Shown: positions 43,405 to 50,681 of the stretch, piece after piece
Position numbering within the stretch: the stretch's first letter is position 1
Layout of the letters: the number at the start of each line of letters is the position of its first letter
Assembly (NCBI GenBank): GCA_000307305.1
Contig: DF158882.1
Span: 547,956 to 611,955 of the forward strand
Direction of reading: 5' to 3'
Length of the DNA stretch: 64,000 nt
Source: Enterobacteriaceae bacterium B14
Lineage (GTDB): Bacteria > Pseudomonadota > Gammaproteobacteria > Enterobacterales > Enterobacteriaceae
The notes under the pieces: model-generated
The model's input: only the letters and a program-made list of their open reading frames with translations
Database searches by the model: none
Told to the model about the DNA's origin: nothing
Made by a program: the position numbers and the translations under genes

Positions 43405-44367
43405 ATGCAAAAAGAAAACCGCTCAACCGTTGAGTTTATTCCTCAGTTCCAAAAAGCCTTCTTCCATCCCCGTTATTGGGGTGTTTGGGCAGGTGTAGGG
43501 GCATTGGCTGCATTGGCTCATATTCCTGCAAGGTTCAGGGATCCAGTCTTAGGAGCGGTAGGTCGGCTTGGTGGGCGTTTAGCAAAAAGCCCTCGCCGCA
43601 GAGCCAAGATCAATTTGATATATTGTTTCCCTGATATGCCGGAAGCACAGCGCGAAGCCTTGTTGGATGAGATGTTTGCTACTGCGTTACAAACCATGAT
43701 GCTGATGGTAGAGCTGGGCGCGCGTGACCCGAAGAAGATCCAAGACAGTGTTGTCTGGCACGGTGAAGAGCATCTTAAGAAGGCGAGAGATGAAGGGCGT
43801 AATATCATTCTTCTTGTTCCCCACGCTTGGGGAATAGATATTCCGGCTATGCTGCTAGCCGATAGAGGATTGAAGGTTGCTGGTATGTTTCACAACCAAA
43901 AAAATCCACTGACGGATTGGTTATGGAACCGTACCCGCCGCCGTTTTGGTGGGCGGTTACATGCCCGTCAAGATGGTATTAAACCGTTCATTGCCTCGGT
44001 GCGAGAAGGGTATTTAGGCTACTATTTACCAGATGAAGATCACGGTGAAGAACAGAGTGAATTTGTTGATTTCTTTGCAACTTATAAGGCAACGCTGCCA
44101 GCAATTGGTCGTCTGATGAAAGTGTGCCGTGCAGATATTATCCCACTTTTTCCTGTTTATAATGCGAAAGCTGGCAGATTAGAAATCCATATCCGCCCTG
44201 CGATGTATGATTTAGCCGATGCAGAGTTGCCTTATATTGCGCGCCGTATGAATGAAGAAGTGGAAATTTTAGTGACGCCTAATCCAGAGCAATATGCATG
44301 GATACTAAAATTGTTAAAAACACGTCGCAATGGTGAAACTGAACCTTACCGTCGTGACGATCTTTAG
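43405..44367 (+). CDS. lpxM: Lauroyl-Kdo2-lipid IVA myristoyltransferase LpxM
   Basis: Adds the last acyl chain to lipid A at the inner membrane. The 320 residues start MQKENRSTVEFIPQFQKAFFHPRYW. They contain the acyltransferase HX4D motif (VPHAWGIDIPAM, near 138), RRFGGRLHARQDGIKPFI and YLPDEDHGEEQSEFVDFF. In E. coli lpxM lies next to pykA; here 8.3 kb separate them. Confidence 0.94.
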   Translation: MQKENRSTVEFIPQFQKAFFHPRYWGVWAGVGALAALAHIPARFRDPVLGAVGRLGGRLAKSPRRRAKINLIYCFPDMPEAQREALLDEMFATALQTMMLMVELGARDPKKIQDSVVWHGEEHLKKARDEGRNIILLVPHAWGIDIPAMLLADRGLKVAGMFHNQKNPLTDWLWNRTRRRFGGRLHARQDGIKPFIASVREGYLGYYLPDEDHGEEQSEFVDFFATYKATLPAIGRLMKVCRADIIPLFPVYNAKAGRLEIHIRPAMYDLADAELPYIARRMNEEVEILVTPNPEQYAWILKLLKTRRNGETEPYRRDDL

Positions 44368-44388
44368 TTCAATTTTGATGAATAGGTG

Positions 44389-44428
44389 AGTTGTAGGAAG
44401 GGAGAATGACGACGCCTTTCCTACAACT
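44389..44428 (+). terminator. Hairpin after lpxM
   Basis: AGTTGTAGGAAGG (44389-44401) pairs with CCTTTCCTACAACT (44415-44428) with one bulged base. No long T-run. Probable end of the lpxM transcript and left edge of the inserted cluster. Confidence 0.5.
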
Positions 44429-44948
44429 AAAATTGATCTAGATGGTGTTATTATCATTATTTAAATCGGGAAAAGTTATACTCTTAATAATATTAAGATA
44501 TTGCATTTATTTTAAATATTTACACTATTTTGACTTTTACCATATATATTTACCAATTAATATTTAATAGTCATTACATTATTATATATAGATGATAAGG
44601 TTGTTAATTATTATGGCGAGGTTTAGCATTTCCAATTAATTCCATTTTTATGCGTTATATCTCATTTCTGAAATAGAATGCCTCCCTTACTTCCAGTTAT
44701 TTCCACTTCTAATACCGCATATATAGGCGTTTGCCAGAAGATTTCCACTTTATTTCCACTTTAAAGTGGAAAAAGTCCGCCTTCAAAGGATGGATTAAAA
44801 TGTGTAGGGTTTATGCATCGGATAAGTAATTAAGAAACCGATATCAATAGAAAGAGCTTTTAACCCAAGTGGGTTTCTAAATCAGAATATTGCCAAGATT
44901 GTATACAGCAGCAATAAATTATTTTATATCGATTCACAAACGTATTGG
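44429..44948. other. AT-rich control region of the DUF4310-4312 operon
   Basis: About 520 bases without a gene. It holds the palindrome and repeats listed separately; the rest is AT-rich, with no clear sigma-54 element (I looked for a GG-N10-GC core). Confidence 0.5.
44699..44772 (+). promoter_or_regulatory. Candidate operator: repeated ATTTCCACTT with a 20-bp palindrome
   Basis: ATTTCCACTT occurs at 44699-44708, 44741-44750 and 44752-44761. The last copy merges with an inverted copy to give the perfect palindrome TTTCCACTTTAAAGTGGAAA (44753-44772). Two copies are 11 bases apart, one helical turn. A degenerate copy (CTTCCAGTT) lies at 44690. It is 180-250 bases before the first gene of the cluster, so it is a likely site for the cluster's PRD regulator or another activator. 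This is inference from pattern and position. Confidence 0.5.
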
Positions 44949-45299
44949 ATGAGCAGTTTTATGAGTGACAGTTCTATTAGTTTTGACATGGTAGGTAACG
45001 ATCTTGATCCGGTAAGTGTAACGGGTGAGCTATTAGCGATTATCGATGGTTGGCTAAAAGATGAAGGCGCTTATACCACCGAAGTTCAACAGCAAATGTT
45101 GGAGTCTCACGTTAAAGCGATGGTTTTCCGCGCTAAAACTGGCGAGTCATTACCGGAAGTCGATGAGTCCTTGTTTGAAGAAATATCTGATGAATCAATA
45201 AGCTTAGCCAAGAGAGCCGTGAATACATTACCGGGCTTGGCGCCAGAGGAAGCACTTTTGCTATCCGTACATTTTGAAATCGCGCGTTCAAACGCATAA
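44949..45299 (+). CDS. Free-standing PRD-domain protein (EF_0829 type)
   Basis: 116-residue protein made of little more than one PTS regulation domain. Histidines at residue 54 (LESHVKAMVFRAKTG) and 108 (LLLSVHFEIAR) are at the places where PRDs are phosphorylated by PTS proteins. There is no DNA- or RNA-binding domain, so it cannot be a regulator alone. Small PRD proteins of this kind are known as the first gene of a conserved but uncharacterised cluster (family named from Enterococcus faecalis EF_0829, from memory). A second ATG at 44961 is an alternative start; neither has a strong ribosome binding site. Confidence 0.8.
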   Translation: MSSFMSDSSISFDMVGNDLDPVSVTGELLAIIDGWLKDEGAYTTEVQQQMLESHVKAMVFRAKTGESLPEVDESLFEEISDESISLAKRAVNTLPGLAPEEALLLSVHFEIARSNA

Positions 45300-45319
45300 T
45301 TATTTGGAGAGAGTGAACG

Positions 45320-45685
45320 ATGAAAGAGATCCTAGTTGTTATTGGTGACCGTTTAGGTAAAGGCCAGAATGTTGCTAAAGGCGTAGAGAAGGCTGGCGGC
45401 CGAGCTATCGTCATTCCTGGTGTGGCAGCAGATATGAAATTAGGCGATGTCATGAATGCAGAGAAAGGGGATATTGGCATCTCTTTCTGTGGTAGTGGCG
45501 GCGCAGGTGCAATCACTGCACAGAATAAGTATGGCTACAAAGTTCGTCACGGCATGCGCTCAGTAGGCGAAGGCGAAACAGCAATTGCTGAAGGTTGCAC
45601 GGTGCTTGGCTTTGGATTTATGGATAAAGAAGAGCTGGGTGAAGCTTTAGTTAAAGCATTCATTAAAAAATACGGCAGCGAATAA
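45320..45685 (+). CDS. Glycine-rich SFCGS family protein
   Basis: 121-residue soluble protein with the family signature SFCGSGGAG at residues 55-63; the cysteine is residue 57. The fold looks like a small alpha/beta domain opening with ILVVIGDRLGKGQNVAKGVEKAGG. The family is named for this motif and has no established function; it travels with DUF4310/4311/4312 genes. GGAGAG lies before the ATG. By position and the single conserved Cys in a Gly-rich loop it could be an EIIB-like phosphocarrier or a ligand-binding subunit; this is speculation. Confidence 0.85.
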   Translation: MKEILVVIGDRLGKGQNVAKGVEKAGGRAIVIPGVAADMKLGDVMNAEKGDIGISFCGSGGAGAITAQNKYGYKVRHGMRSVGEGETAIAEGCTVLGFGFMDKEELGEALVKAFIKKYGSE

Positions 45686-45686
45686 T

Positions 45687-45977
45687 ATGAAAGAACATCT
45701 AAAAACGGTTGTACGTGTTAGTGGCCACGGCGACACACGGCAAAAAGCTATCGCCGATGCATTAAACGCCGTACAGCGTACTGTATTGAAAGGAACGGAA
45801 AATATTATTTTGCGAATCGAACCGTTAGACATCAGTGTTGTTAAAGCGGAATTAAAAGTTAGCAAAGAGAAGTTTTTATTTTTCTTATTTCCTCGTGAGA
45901 GAGAGCTTTATTCAATCGTTTTAGATGTTTCATTAGACGTGACGATATTAAATGTAAAAGAGATACATTTTGAATAA
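45687..45977 (+). CDS. DUF4312 family protein
   Basis: 96-residue soluble protein that begins one base after the previous stop codon (TAATATG). The conserved opening KEHLKTVVRVSGHGDTRQKAIADALNAVQR resembles the DUF4312 family. The C-terminal third is hydrophobic and strand-rich (KFLFFLFPRERELYSIVLDVSLDVTIL). Function unknown; always seen, as far as I recall, with the SFCGS protein and the DUF4310/4311 membrane proteins. Confidence 0.82.
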   Translation: MKEHLKTVVRVSGHGDTRQKAIADALNAVQRTVLKGTENIILRIEPLDISVVKAELKVSKEKFLFFLFPRERELYSIVLDVSLDVTILNVKEIHFE

Positions 45978-46022
45978 AGCTAACATGCTATTAATTCGGA
46001 ATGTTATTTAAGGATCATATTA

Positions 46023-46784
46023 ATGCTAATTATATTGCTTAAGTCACTTATTATTGGTGGCCTATGCGGTGTGGGATTAGGTGCCGGTGCTGCACGTATG
46101 TTCCATGCCCCAACCATTCAGGGAATGGGTGCTTTCCGTACTTTGGGAGAACTTAACTCCTGTGAAGGGGACCCTGCGTCTCATTTCTCTTTTGGCTTAG
46201 GCTTCTTCTTTAATGCATGGGCTTCTTCTGTTGCAGCGGGTGCGTTTACGCAAGACGTTGACCACCGCATCATCCCTAACTGGGGTGCAGCCGCGTTGAT
46301 GCTTAAAAATCGCAACGTAGCAGATACGCTACACAATCCTAAGAAAATGGCGATCTCTTGCGGCATTATCGGCGCACTAGTCGTTGCTTTCTTAAATACC
46401 TCTGCATCAGCCGTTCCCGCAGAACTACAGGTTACCGCGACTAAAGTTTTAGTACCTGCTGCTAACTTGCTTGTTAACACAGTGATGCCAGTTATTTTCT
46501 GGTTAGCCGCGATGGATGCAGGGCGACGGTCTGGCTTCTGGGCGACGCTTTTCGGTGGTATGGCTCAACTAATCATGGGTAACGCCATCCCAGGTTTGGT
46601 GCTAGGTATCCTGATTGGTAAAGGCGTTGATGACAGCGGCTGGAATAAGATCACTATCACTATGTTGATCTCTGTTATTGCCCTGTTCTTTATGAGCGCT
46701 TATTTCCGTGATTTCGATTTCAAACTTATCGAATCTTTCTCGACGATAAATGTGCCTATGTGGCTGAAAGACATTATCAATTGA
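46023..46784 (+). CDS. DUF4311 family membrane protein
   Basis: 253-residue integral membrane protein with about six hydrophobic segments (near 5-25, 55-75, 110-130, 143-165, 175-200, 208-228). Family blocks are GLGAGAARMFHAPTIQGMGAFRTLGELNSC (partial), GDPASHFSFGLGFFFNAWAS and RSGFWATLFGGMAQLIMGNAIPG. AAGGATC lies before the ATG. Together with the next gene it is the likely membrane part of a transporter. No link to a characterised transporter family is visible to me. Confidence 0.82.
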   Translation: MLIILLKSLIIGGLCGVGLGAGAARMFHAPTIQGMGAFRTLGELNSCEGDPASHFSFGLGFFFNAWASSVAAGAFTQDVDHRIIPNWGAAALMLKNRNVADTLHNPKKMAISCGIIGALVVAFLNTSASAVPAELQVTATKVLVPAANLLVNTVMPVIFWLAAMDAGRRSGFWATLFGGMAQLIMGNAIPGLVLGILIGKGVDDSGWNKITITMLISVIALFFMSAYFRDFDFKLIESFSTINVPMWLKDIIN

Positions 46785-46836
46785 GTAATAACTCAATAAT
46801 CTCATTCACTCATCATTAATGAATGACTAGGATTCC

Positions 46837-47490
46837 ATGATGGAAAAAGACTTAAAAAGCAATGCATGGTACGCGGAGTGGACCTTCCCAATCTTCGTTG
46901 GCCTGCTTTCGGCGGGTGTTTACGCCGGTACTCATATGTATGTTGTTTATGGCATCGGTGCATTTAACGAAGTTGCTTTCGTTGCGATGTTACGCTCAGG
47001 TTTAGATACGGGCACTTACGGTGCTGTTGCGGCTTTCGGGGCGAGTTTCTTGTTTGCTCGAATCATTGAAGGTTCGCTGGTAGGTATTCTTGATATTGGT
47101 GGCGCCATTCAGACTGGTTTGGGGTTAGGTGTTCCTGCTCTATTCCTTGCCGCTAATATGGACTTTCTTGTCACCAACTTTGCTGCCGCATTAGCCGTTG
47201 GCATGGCGTTGGGTGTGGCCGTCGGTCTTGTTATTGTTCTGGCGCGTAAGTTCACCATTAATCAGGGCAATTCCACCTACGGTGCGGATGTCATGATGGG
47301 GGCAGGTAATACCTCTGGTCGTTTTCTTGGGCCTTTGATTATTCTTGCTGCAATGTCGGCTTCTATTCCAATCGGTATTGGTTCCTTGTTAGGTGCGTTA
47401 GGCTTCTACTCATGGAAAAAACCGGTAGCAGGCGGTGCAATTTTAGGCGCAATGTTGTTCGGCTATTTCTTCCCCATTGCTATGGCATAG
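46837..47490 (+). CDS. DUF4310 family membrane protein
   Basis: 217-residue integral membrane protein with about six hydrophobic segments and glycine-rich packing (FPIFVGLLSAGVYAGTHMYVVYGIGAFNEV, partial; DIGGAIQTGLGLGVPALFLAANMDFL). GNSTYGADVMMGAGNTSGRFLGPL is a conserved loop. It starts 52 bases after the DUF4311 gene. The paired small membrane proteins suggest a heteromeric channel or EIIC-like unit; this is inference. Confidence 0.82.
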   Translation: MMEKDLKSNAWYAEWTFPIFVGLLSAGVYAGTHMYVVYGIGAFNEVAFVAMLRSGLDTGTYGAVAAFGASFLFARIIEGSLVGILDIGGAIQTGLGLGVPALFLAANMDFLVTNFAAALAVGMALGVAVGLVIVLARKFTINQGNSTYGADVMMGAGNTSGRFLGPLIILAAMSASIPIGIGSLLGALGFYSWKKPVAGGAILGAMLFGYFFPIAMA

Positions 47491-47563
47491 TTTAGTCATA
47501 CAAAGCAGATAAACCATCGCCGCTTATCAGCGGCGATCTAATTGGATTGATGGGGCAAACATC

Positions 47564-48703
47564 ATGAATGATTTAATCATTAAGCAAGCTAAACTCCTGA
47601 ACGGTGAGATTGTCGATGTTGTCGTGAAAGTGGGAAAAATTCAGGCGGTCGGTCCTTCCGTTGGTGATAGTTATCAGGCAGAACGAGAAATTAATCTGGC
47701 TGGAAAACTCTTTATCAGCGCAGGTTGGATTGATGCTCATACTCACTGCTACCCAGCGTCGCCTATCTATTACGATGAGCCAGACTTGGCTGGTGCAGCA
47801 AGCGGTGTCACAACCGTTGTGGATGCGGGTAGCGTCGGTGCTGATGATATTGACCATTTCCATGAGCTCACCCAACAGGCAAAAACGAACGTTTACTCTT
47901 ATCTGAACATTTCTAAGATTGGCATCATTGCTCAAAACGAGCTCTCCGATATGGCAAATATCGATAATGATTGCCTACAGAAAGCAGTAAAACGCCACGA
48001 AGGTTTTGTCGTGGGCCTAAAAGCACGAATGAGTAAAAGCGTTGTAGGTGAAAATGGCTTGAAGCCTTTGCTGCGTGCTAAAGAGATGCAGAAAGAGAAT
48101 GGGTTACCGCTGATGGTTCATATTGGTAACAATCCACCTAATTTAGATGATATTGCCGATGTATTAGATAAGGGTGACATCATTACTCACTGCTTTAATG
48201 GCAAACCAAATCGCATTCTTGATCAAGACGGTAACCTAAAACCTTCTATTCAGCGAGCGCTCGCCCGAGGTGTGATTCTGGATGTTGGCCACGGTGGTGA
48301 AAGTTTCAGTTTCAATGTTGCCGAACAGGCGATGAAAATTGGTACCTATCCAGACATTATCAGCTCTGATATCTATCATCGTAATCGTATCAATGGCCCG
48401 GTCTACAGCTTAGCGGCTGTGATGACCAAGTTCCTCTGCATGGGTTTTACTCCAACTCAGATCGTCAATTGTGTCACGAATAAAGCTGCGGATTTACTGC
48501 ACCTTGATGGTAAAGGGCACCTGACAGTTGGCGCAGATGGCGATATCACCATCTTTGATATCAAAGATGAGCACATTGAGTTATCCGACGCTGAAGGACA
48601 AGTGCGTTTCGGCACTCAGAGATTTATCCCTGTTGCAGCAATTGTAGCGGGAGAGAGTATTGCAACAAAAGAAGGCGAATCTGACTATGCAATCCATCTA
48701 TGA
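47564..48703 (+). CDS. Amidohydrolase/deacetylase family metallohydrolase
   Basis: 379-residue amidohydrolase-superfamily enzyme of the dihydroorotase/deacetylase-like group. Metal motif HxH at 59 and 61 (GWIDAHTHCYP), a candidate bridging lysine in VGLKARMSKS, then LMVHIGN, DIITHCFNGKPN and DIISSDIYH for the remaining ligands. The C-terminal HLTVGADGDITIFDIKDEH strand closes the usual composite beta-sandwich. Predicted to remove an acyl or carbamoyl group from a sugar-derived amine before DgaE acts. Its stop overlaps the next start by 17 bases. Confidence 0.85.
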   Translation: MNDLIIKQAKLLNGEIVDVVVKVGKIQAVGPSVGDSYQAEREINLAGKLFISAGWIDAHTHCYPASPIYYDEPDLAGAASGVTTVVDAGSVGADDIDHFHELTQQAKTNVYSYLNISKIGIIAQNELSDMANIDNDCLQKAVKRHEGFVVGLKARMSKSVVGENGLKPLLRAKEMQKENGLPLMVHIGNNPPNLDDIADVLDKGDIITHCFNGKPNRILDQDGNLKPSIQRALARGVILDVGHGGESFSFNVAEQAMKIGTYPDIISSDIYHRNRINGPVYSLAAVMTKFLCMGFTPTQIVNCVTNKAADLLHLDGKGHLTVGADGDITIFDIKDEHIELSDAEGQVRFGTQRFIPVAAIVAGESIATKEGESDYAIHL

Positions 48704-49799
48704 GAAGTATCAGCTAAAAAATGTCATTAACGCTTCTGGCCGAATGACGATCCTTGGTGTTTCCACACCTCGCCCTGAGGTTGTTGATGTTGTTGCTTAT
48801 GGCTTAAACCACTTCTTTGAGATTAAAGACCTGGTTAATAAGACTGGCGAATATATCGCTGGGCTATTGAAAGTTGAAAATGCCGTTGTTGTTAGCAGCG
48901 CATCTGCGGGGATTGCCCAGTCAGTAGCTGCCGTTATCGTGAAAGATGATGCAGACCTGTTACTGAACCTTCACAGCTCAGACAAAGTGGTTCCGCGCGA
49001 AATTATCGTACCAAAAGGCCATAACGTTAACTACGGTGCTCCCGTTGAAACGATGGTTTCTCTAGGTGGCGGTAAAGTTATTGAAGCCGGTTTTGCCAAT
49101 GAGTGTAGCGCCGATCAATTGGCGGCAAAAGTGACGCCAAACACGGCGGCTATTCTTTATATCAAGTCACACCACACCGTGCAGAAAAGCATGCTGACAG
49201 TGACTGAAGCGTCTGAAGTTGCTAAAAAATATAATTTGCCTCTTATTGTCGATGCAGCAGCCGAAGAAGATTTGGATACCTATTACCATATGGGCGCCGA
49301 TTTAGTTATCTATAGCGGTGGTAAAGCAATTGAAGGGCCGACTAGCGGTCTGGTTCTTGGTAAAAAACAGCCCGTTGAGTGGGTAAAACGCCAATCAAAC
49401 GGTATTGGTCGAGCCATGAAAATTGGTAAAGAGGGCATTCTTGGCTTAACTCAAGCCATCGAATTGTACCTGACCGCAGAGAAAGAGACAGGCCAGCAGA
49501 TGGTTGAGAAAATGTCTCCGTTTATCGAGAAGCTGAACTCTCTACCGAGCATATCAGCTCGTGTCGTATGGGATGCCGCAGGCCGTGACATTGCCAGAAC
49601 AGAGATTTCTTTTGATGAGAAATCTATCGGCAAAAATACATTCGAAATTATGCGCCTATTAAAGCAGGGCGATACCGCTATCTATTTCCGCGAATATAAA
49701 GCGAATGAAGGGAAGGTTGAGGCTGATGTTCGCAGTGTCACTGTACCTCAACTTGAAACCATCTATATCTGTATTCGTAAATTGGTCACTGGAGAATAA
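48687..49799 (+). CDS. DgaE-family PLP-dependent ammonia-lyase
   Basis: PLP enzyme related to SelA and to Salmonella DgaE, which converts D-glucosaminate 6-phosphate to 2-keto-3-deoxygluconate 6-phosphate and ammonia. The 370-residue reading from ATG 48687 starts MQSIYEKYQLKNVINASGRMTILG. It shows VVSSASAGIAQ, the aspartate motif LPLIVDAAAEEDL, and the PLP lysine in IYSGGKAIEGPTSGLV. It overlaps the amidohydrolase gene by 17 bases and is followed after three bases by the DgaF gene, which fits two successive steps. I do not assign the symbol dgaE because the substrate may differ. Confidence 0.87.
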   Translation: MQSIYEKYQLKNVINASGRMTILGVSTPRPEVVDVVAYGLNHFFEIKDLVNKTGEYIAGLLKVENAVVVSSASAGIAQSVAAVIVKDDADLLLNLHSSDKVVPREIIVPKGHNVNYGAPVETMVSLGGGKVIEAGFANECSADQLAAKVTPNTAAILYIKSHHTVQKSMLTVTEASEVAKKYNLPLIVDAAAEEDLDTYYHMGADLVIYSGGKAIEGPTSGLVLGKKQPVEWVKRQSNGIGRAMKIGKEGILGLTQAIELYLTAEKETGQQMVEKMSPFIEKLNSLPSISARVVWDAAGRDIARTEISFDEKSIGKNTFEIMRLLKQGDTAIYFREYKANEGKVEADVRSVTVPQLETIYICIRKLVTGE

Positions 49800-49802
49800 A
49801 TC

Positions 49803-50549
49803 ATGAGTTTAACCCCTAACTATTATAACGATCGTGTCTGTCTGAATGTGTTGGCTGGCTCCCGCGAAAATGCTCGTGATGTTTATAAAGCAGCGGAAGG
49901 GCATGTTGTTGTAGGCGTTCTATCTAAAAATTATGCCGATATCCCTAGTGCAATTGAAGATATGGCTAAGTATGCTACCGATATCGATAACGCTATCTCT
50001 ATCGGTTTAGGCGCAGGCGACCCTAAGCAATCGGATATGGTTTCACAGTTGGCTAAAGTATTGCAGCCACAGCACGTAAATCAGGTTTTCACTGGTGCAG
50101 GCACTAGCCGTGCGTTGTTAGGGCAAAATGAAACCGTAGTTAATGCACTGGTATCACCTACGGGTATAGTAGGCCAGGTCAAAATTTCTACCGGCCCATT
50201 AAGCTCAACTTTCCCTGATGCTGTTATCAGCGTTGAAACTGCCATCGCTATCCTGAAAGATATGGGTGCTAGCTCAATTAAATTCTTTAATATGGCTGGC
50301 CTGAAATATATTGAAGAATATGCTTATGTTGCAAAAGCTTGTGCAGAAAATGATTTCTATTTAGAGCCAACCGGTGGTATCGATTTAGAAAACTTTGAGC
50401 AGATATTACAGATAGCGCTTGATGCTGGTGTGGAAAAAGTCATTCCACATGTTTATAGTTCTATCATTGATTCAGCAACGGGTAATACAAGACCTGCTGA
50501 TGTTAAAACCCTTCTTGGCATTGTGAAAAGATGTGTTGATAACAAATAA
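49803..50549 (+). CDS. DgaF-family KDPG aldolase
   Basis: 248-residue TIM-barrel aldolase of the DgaF family. Predicted to split 2-keto-3-deoxy-6-phosphogluconate (or an epimer) to pyruvate and glyceraldehyde 3-phosphate. Family blocks are SPTGIVGQVKISTGPLSS, KDMGASSIKFFNMAGLKYI (lysine of the KFF motif is the likely Schiff-base residue) and EPTGGIDLENFEQI. It has little similarity to Eda at 57983 apart from the KFF...PTGGI pattern, so the window encodes two different KDPG aldolases. Confidence 0.87.
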   Translation: MSLTPNYYNDRVCLNVLAGSRENARDVYKAAEGHVVVGVLSKNYADIPSAIEDMAKYATDIDNAISIGLGAGDPKQSDMVSQLAKVLQPQHVNQVFTGAGTSRALLGQNETVVNALVSPTGIVGQVKISTGPLSSTFPDAVISVETAIAILKDMGASSIKFFNMAGLKYIEEYAYVAKACAENDFYLEPTGGIDLENFEQILQIALDAGVEKVIPHVYSSIIDSATGNTRPADVKTLLGIVKRCVDNK

Positions 50550-50561
50550 GAGTCGTTAAGA

Positions 50562-50596
50562 AAATAATGGCCCTTTATTAAATGGGGCCATTATTT
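50562..50596 (+). terminator. Terminator after the DgaF gene
   Basis: 12-bp stem AAATAATGGCCC/GGGCCATTATTT (50562-50573/50585-50596) with an 11-base loop, just after the last enzyme gene. It separates the structural operon from the regulator gene. Confidence 0.7.
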
Positions 50597-50681
50597 ACAT
50601 GAAAACTATCTATAAGGTAATAGGTATTACCTCTCTATCTCTGATGCTTCTTTAAGATATATTCACTTCAAAGGTATTTTA

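Noticed and set aside
44429-44948. Sigma-54 promoter for the DUF4310-4312 operon
   Set aside because: PTS-linked operons such as dga can use sigma-54, so I searched for a GG-N10-GC element and saw none; the regulator is also of the MtlR/LicR type rather than LevR/DgaR.
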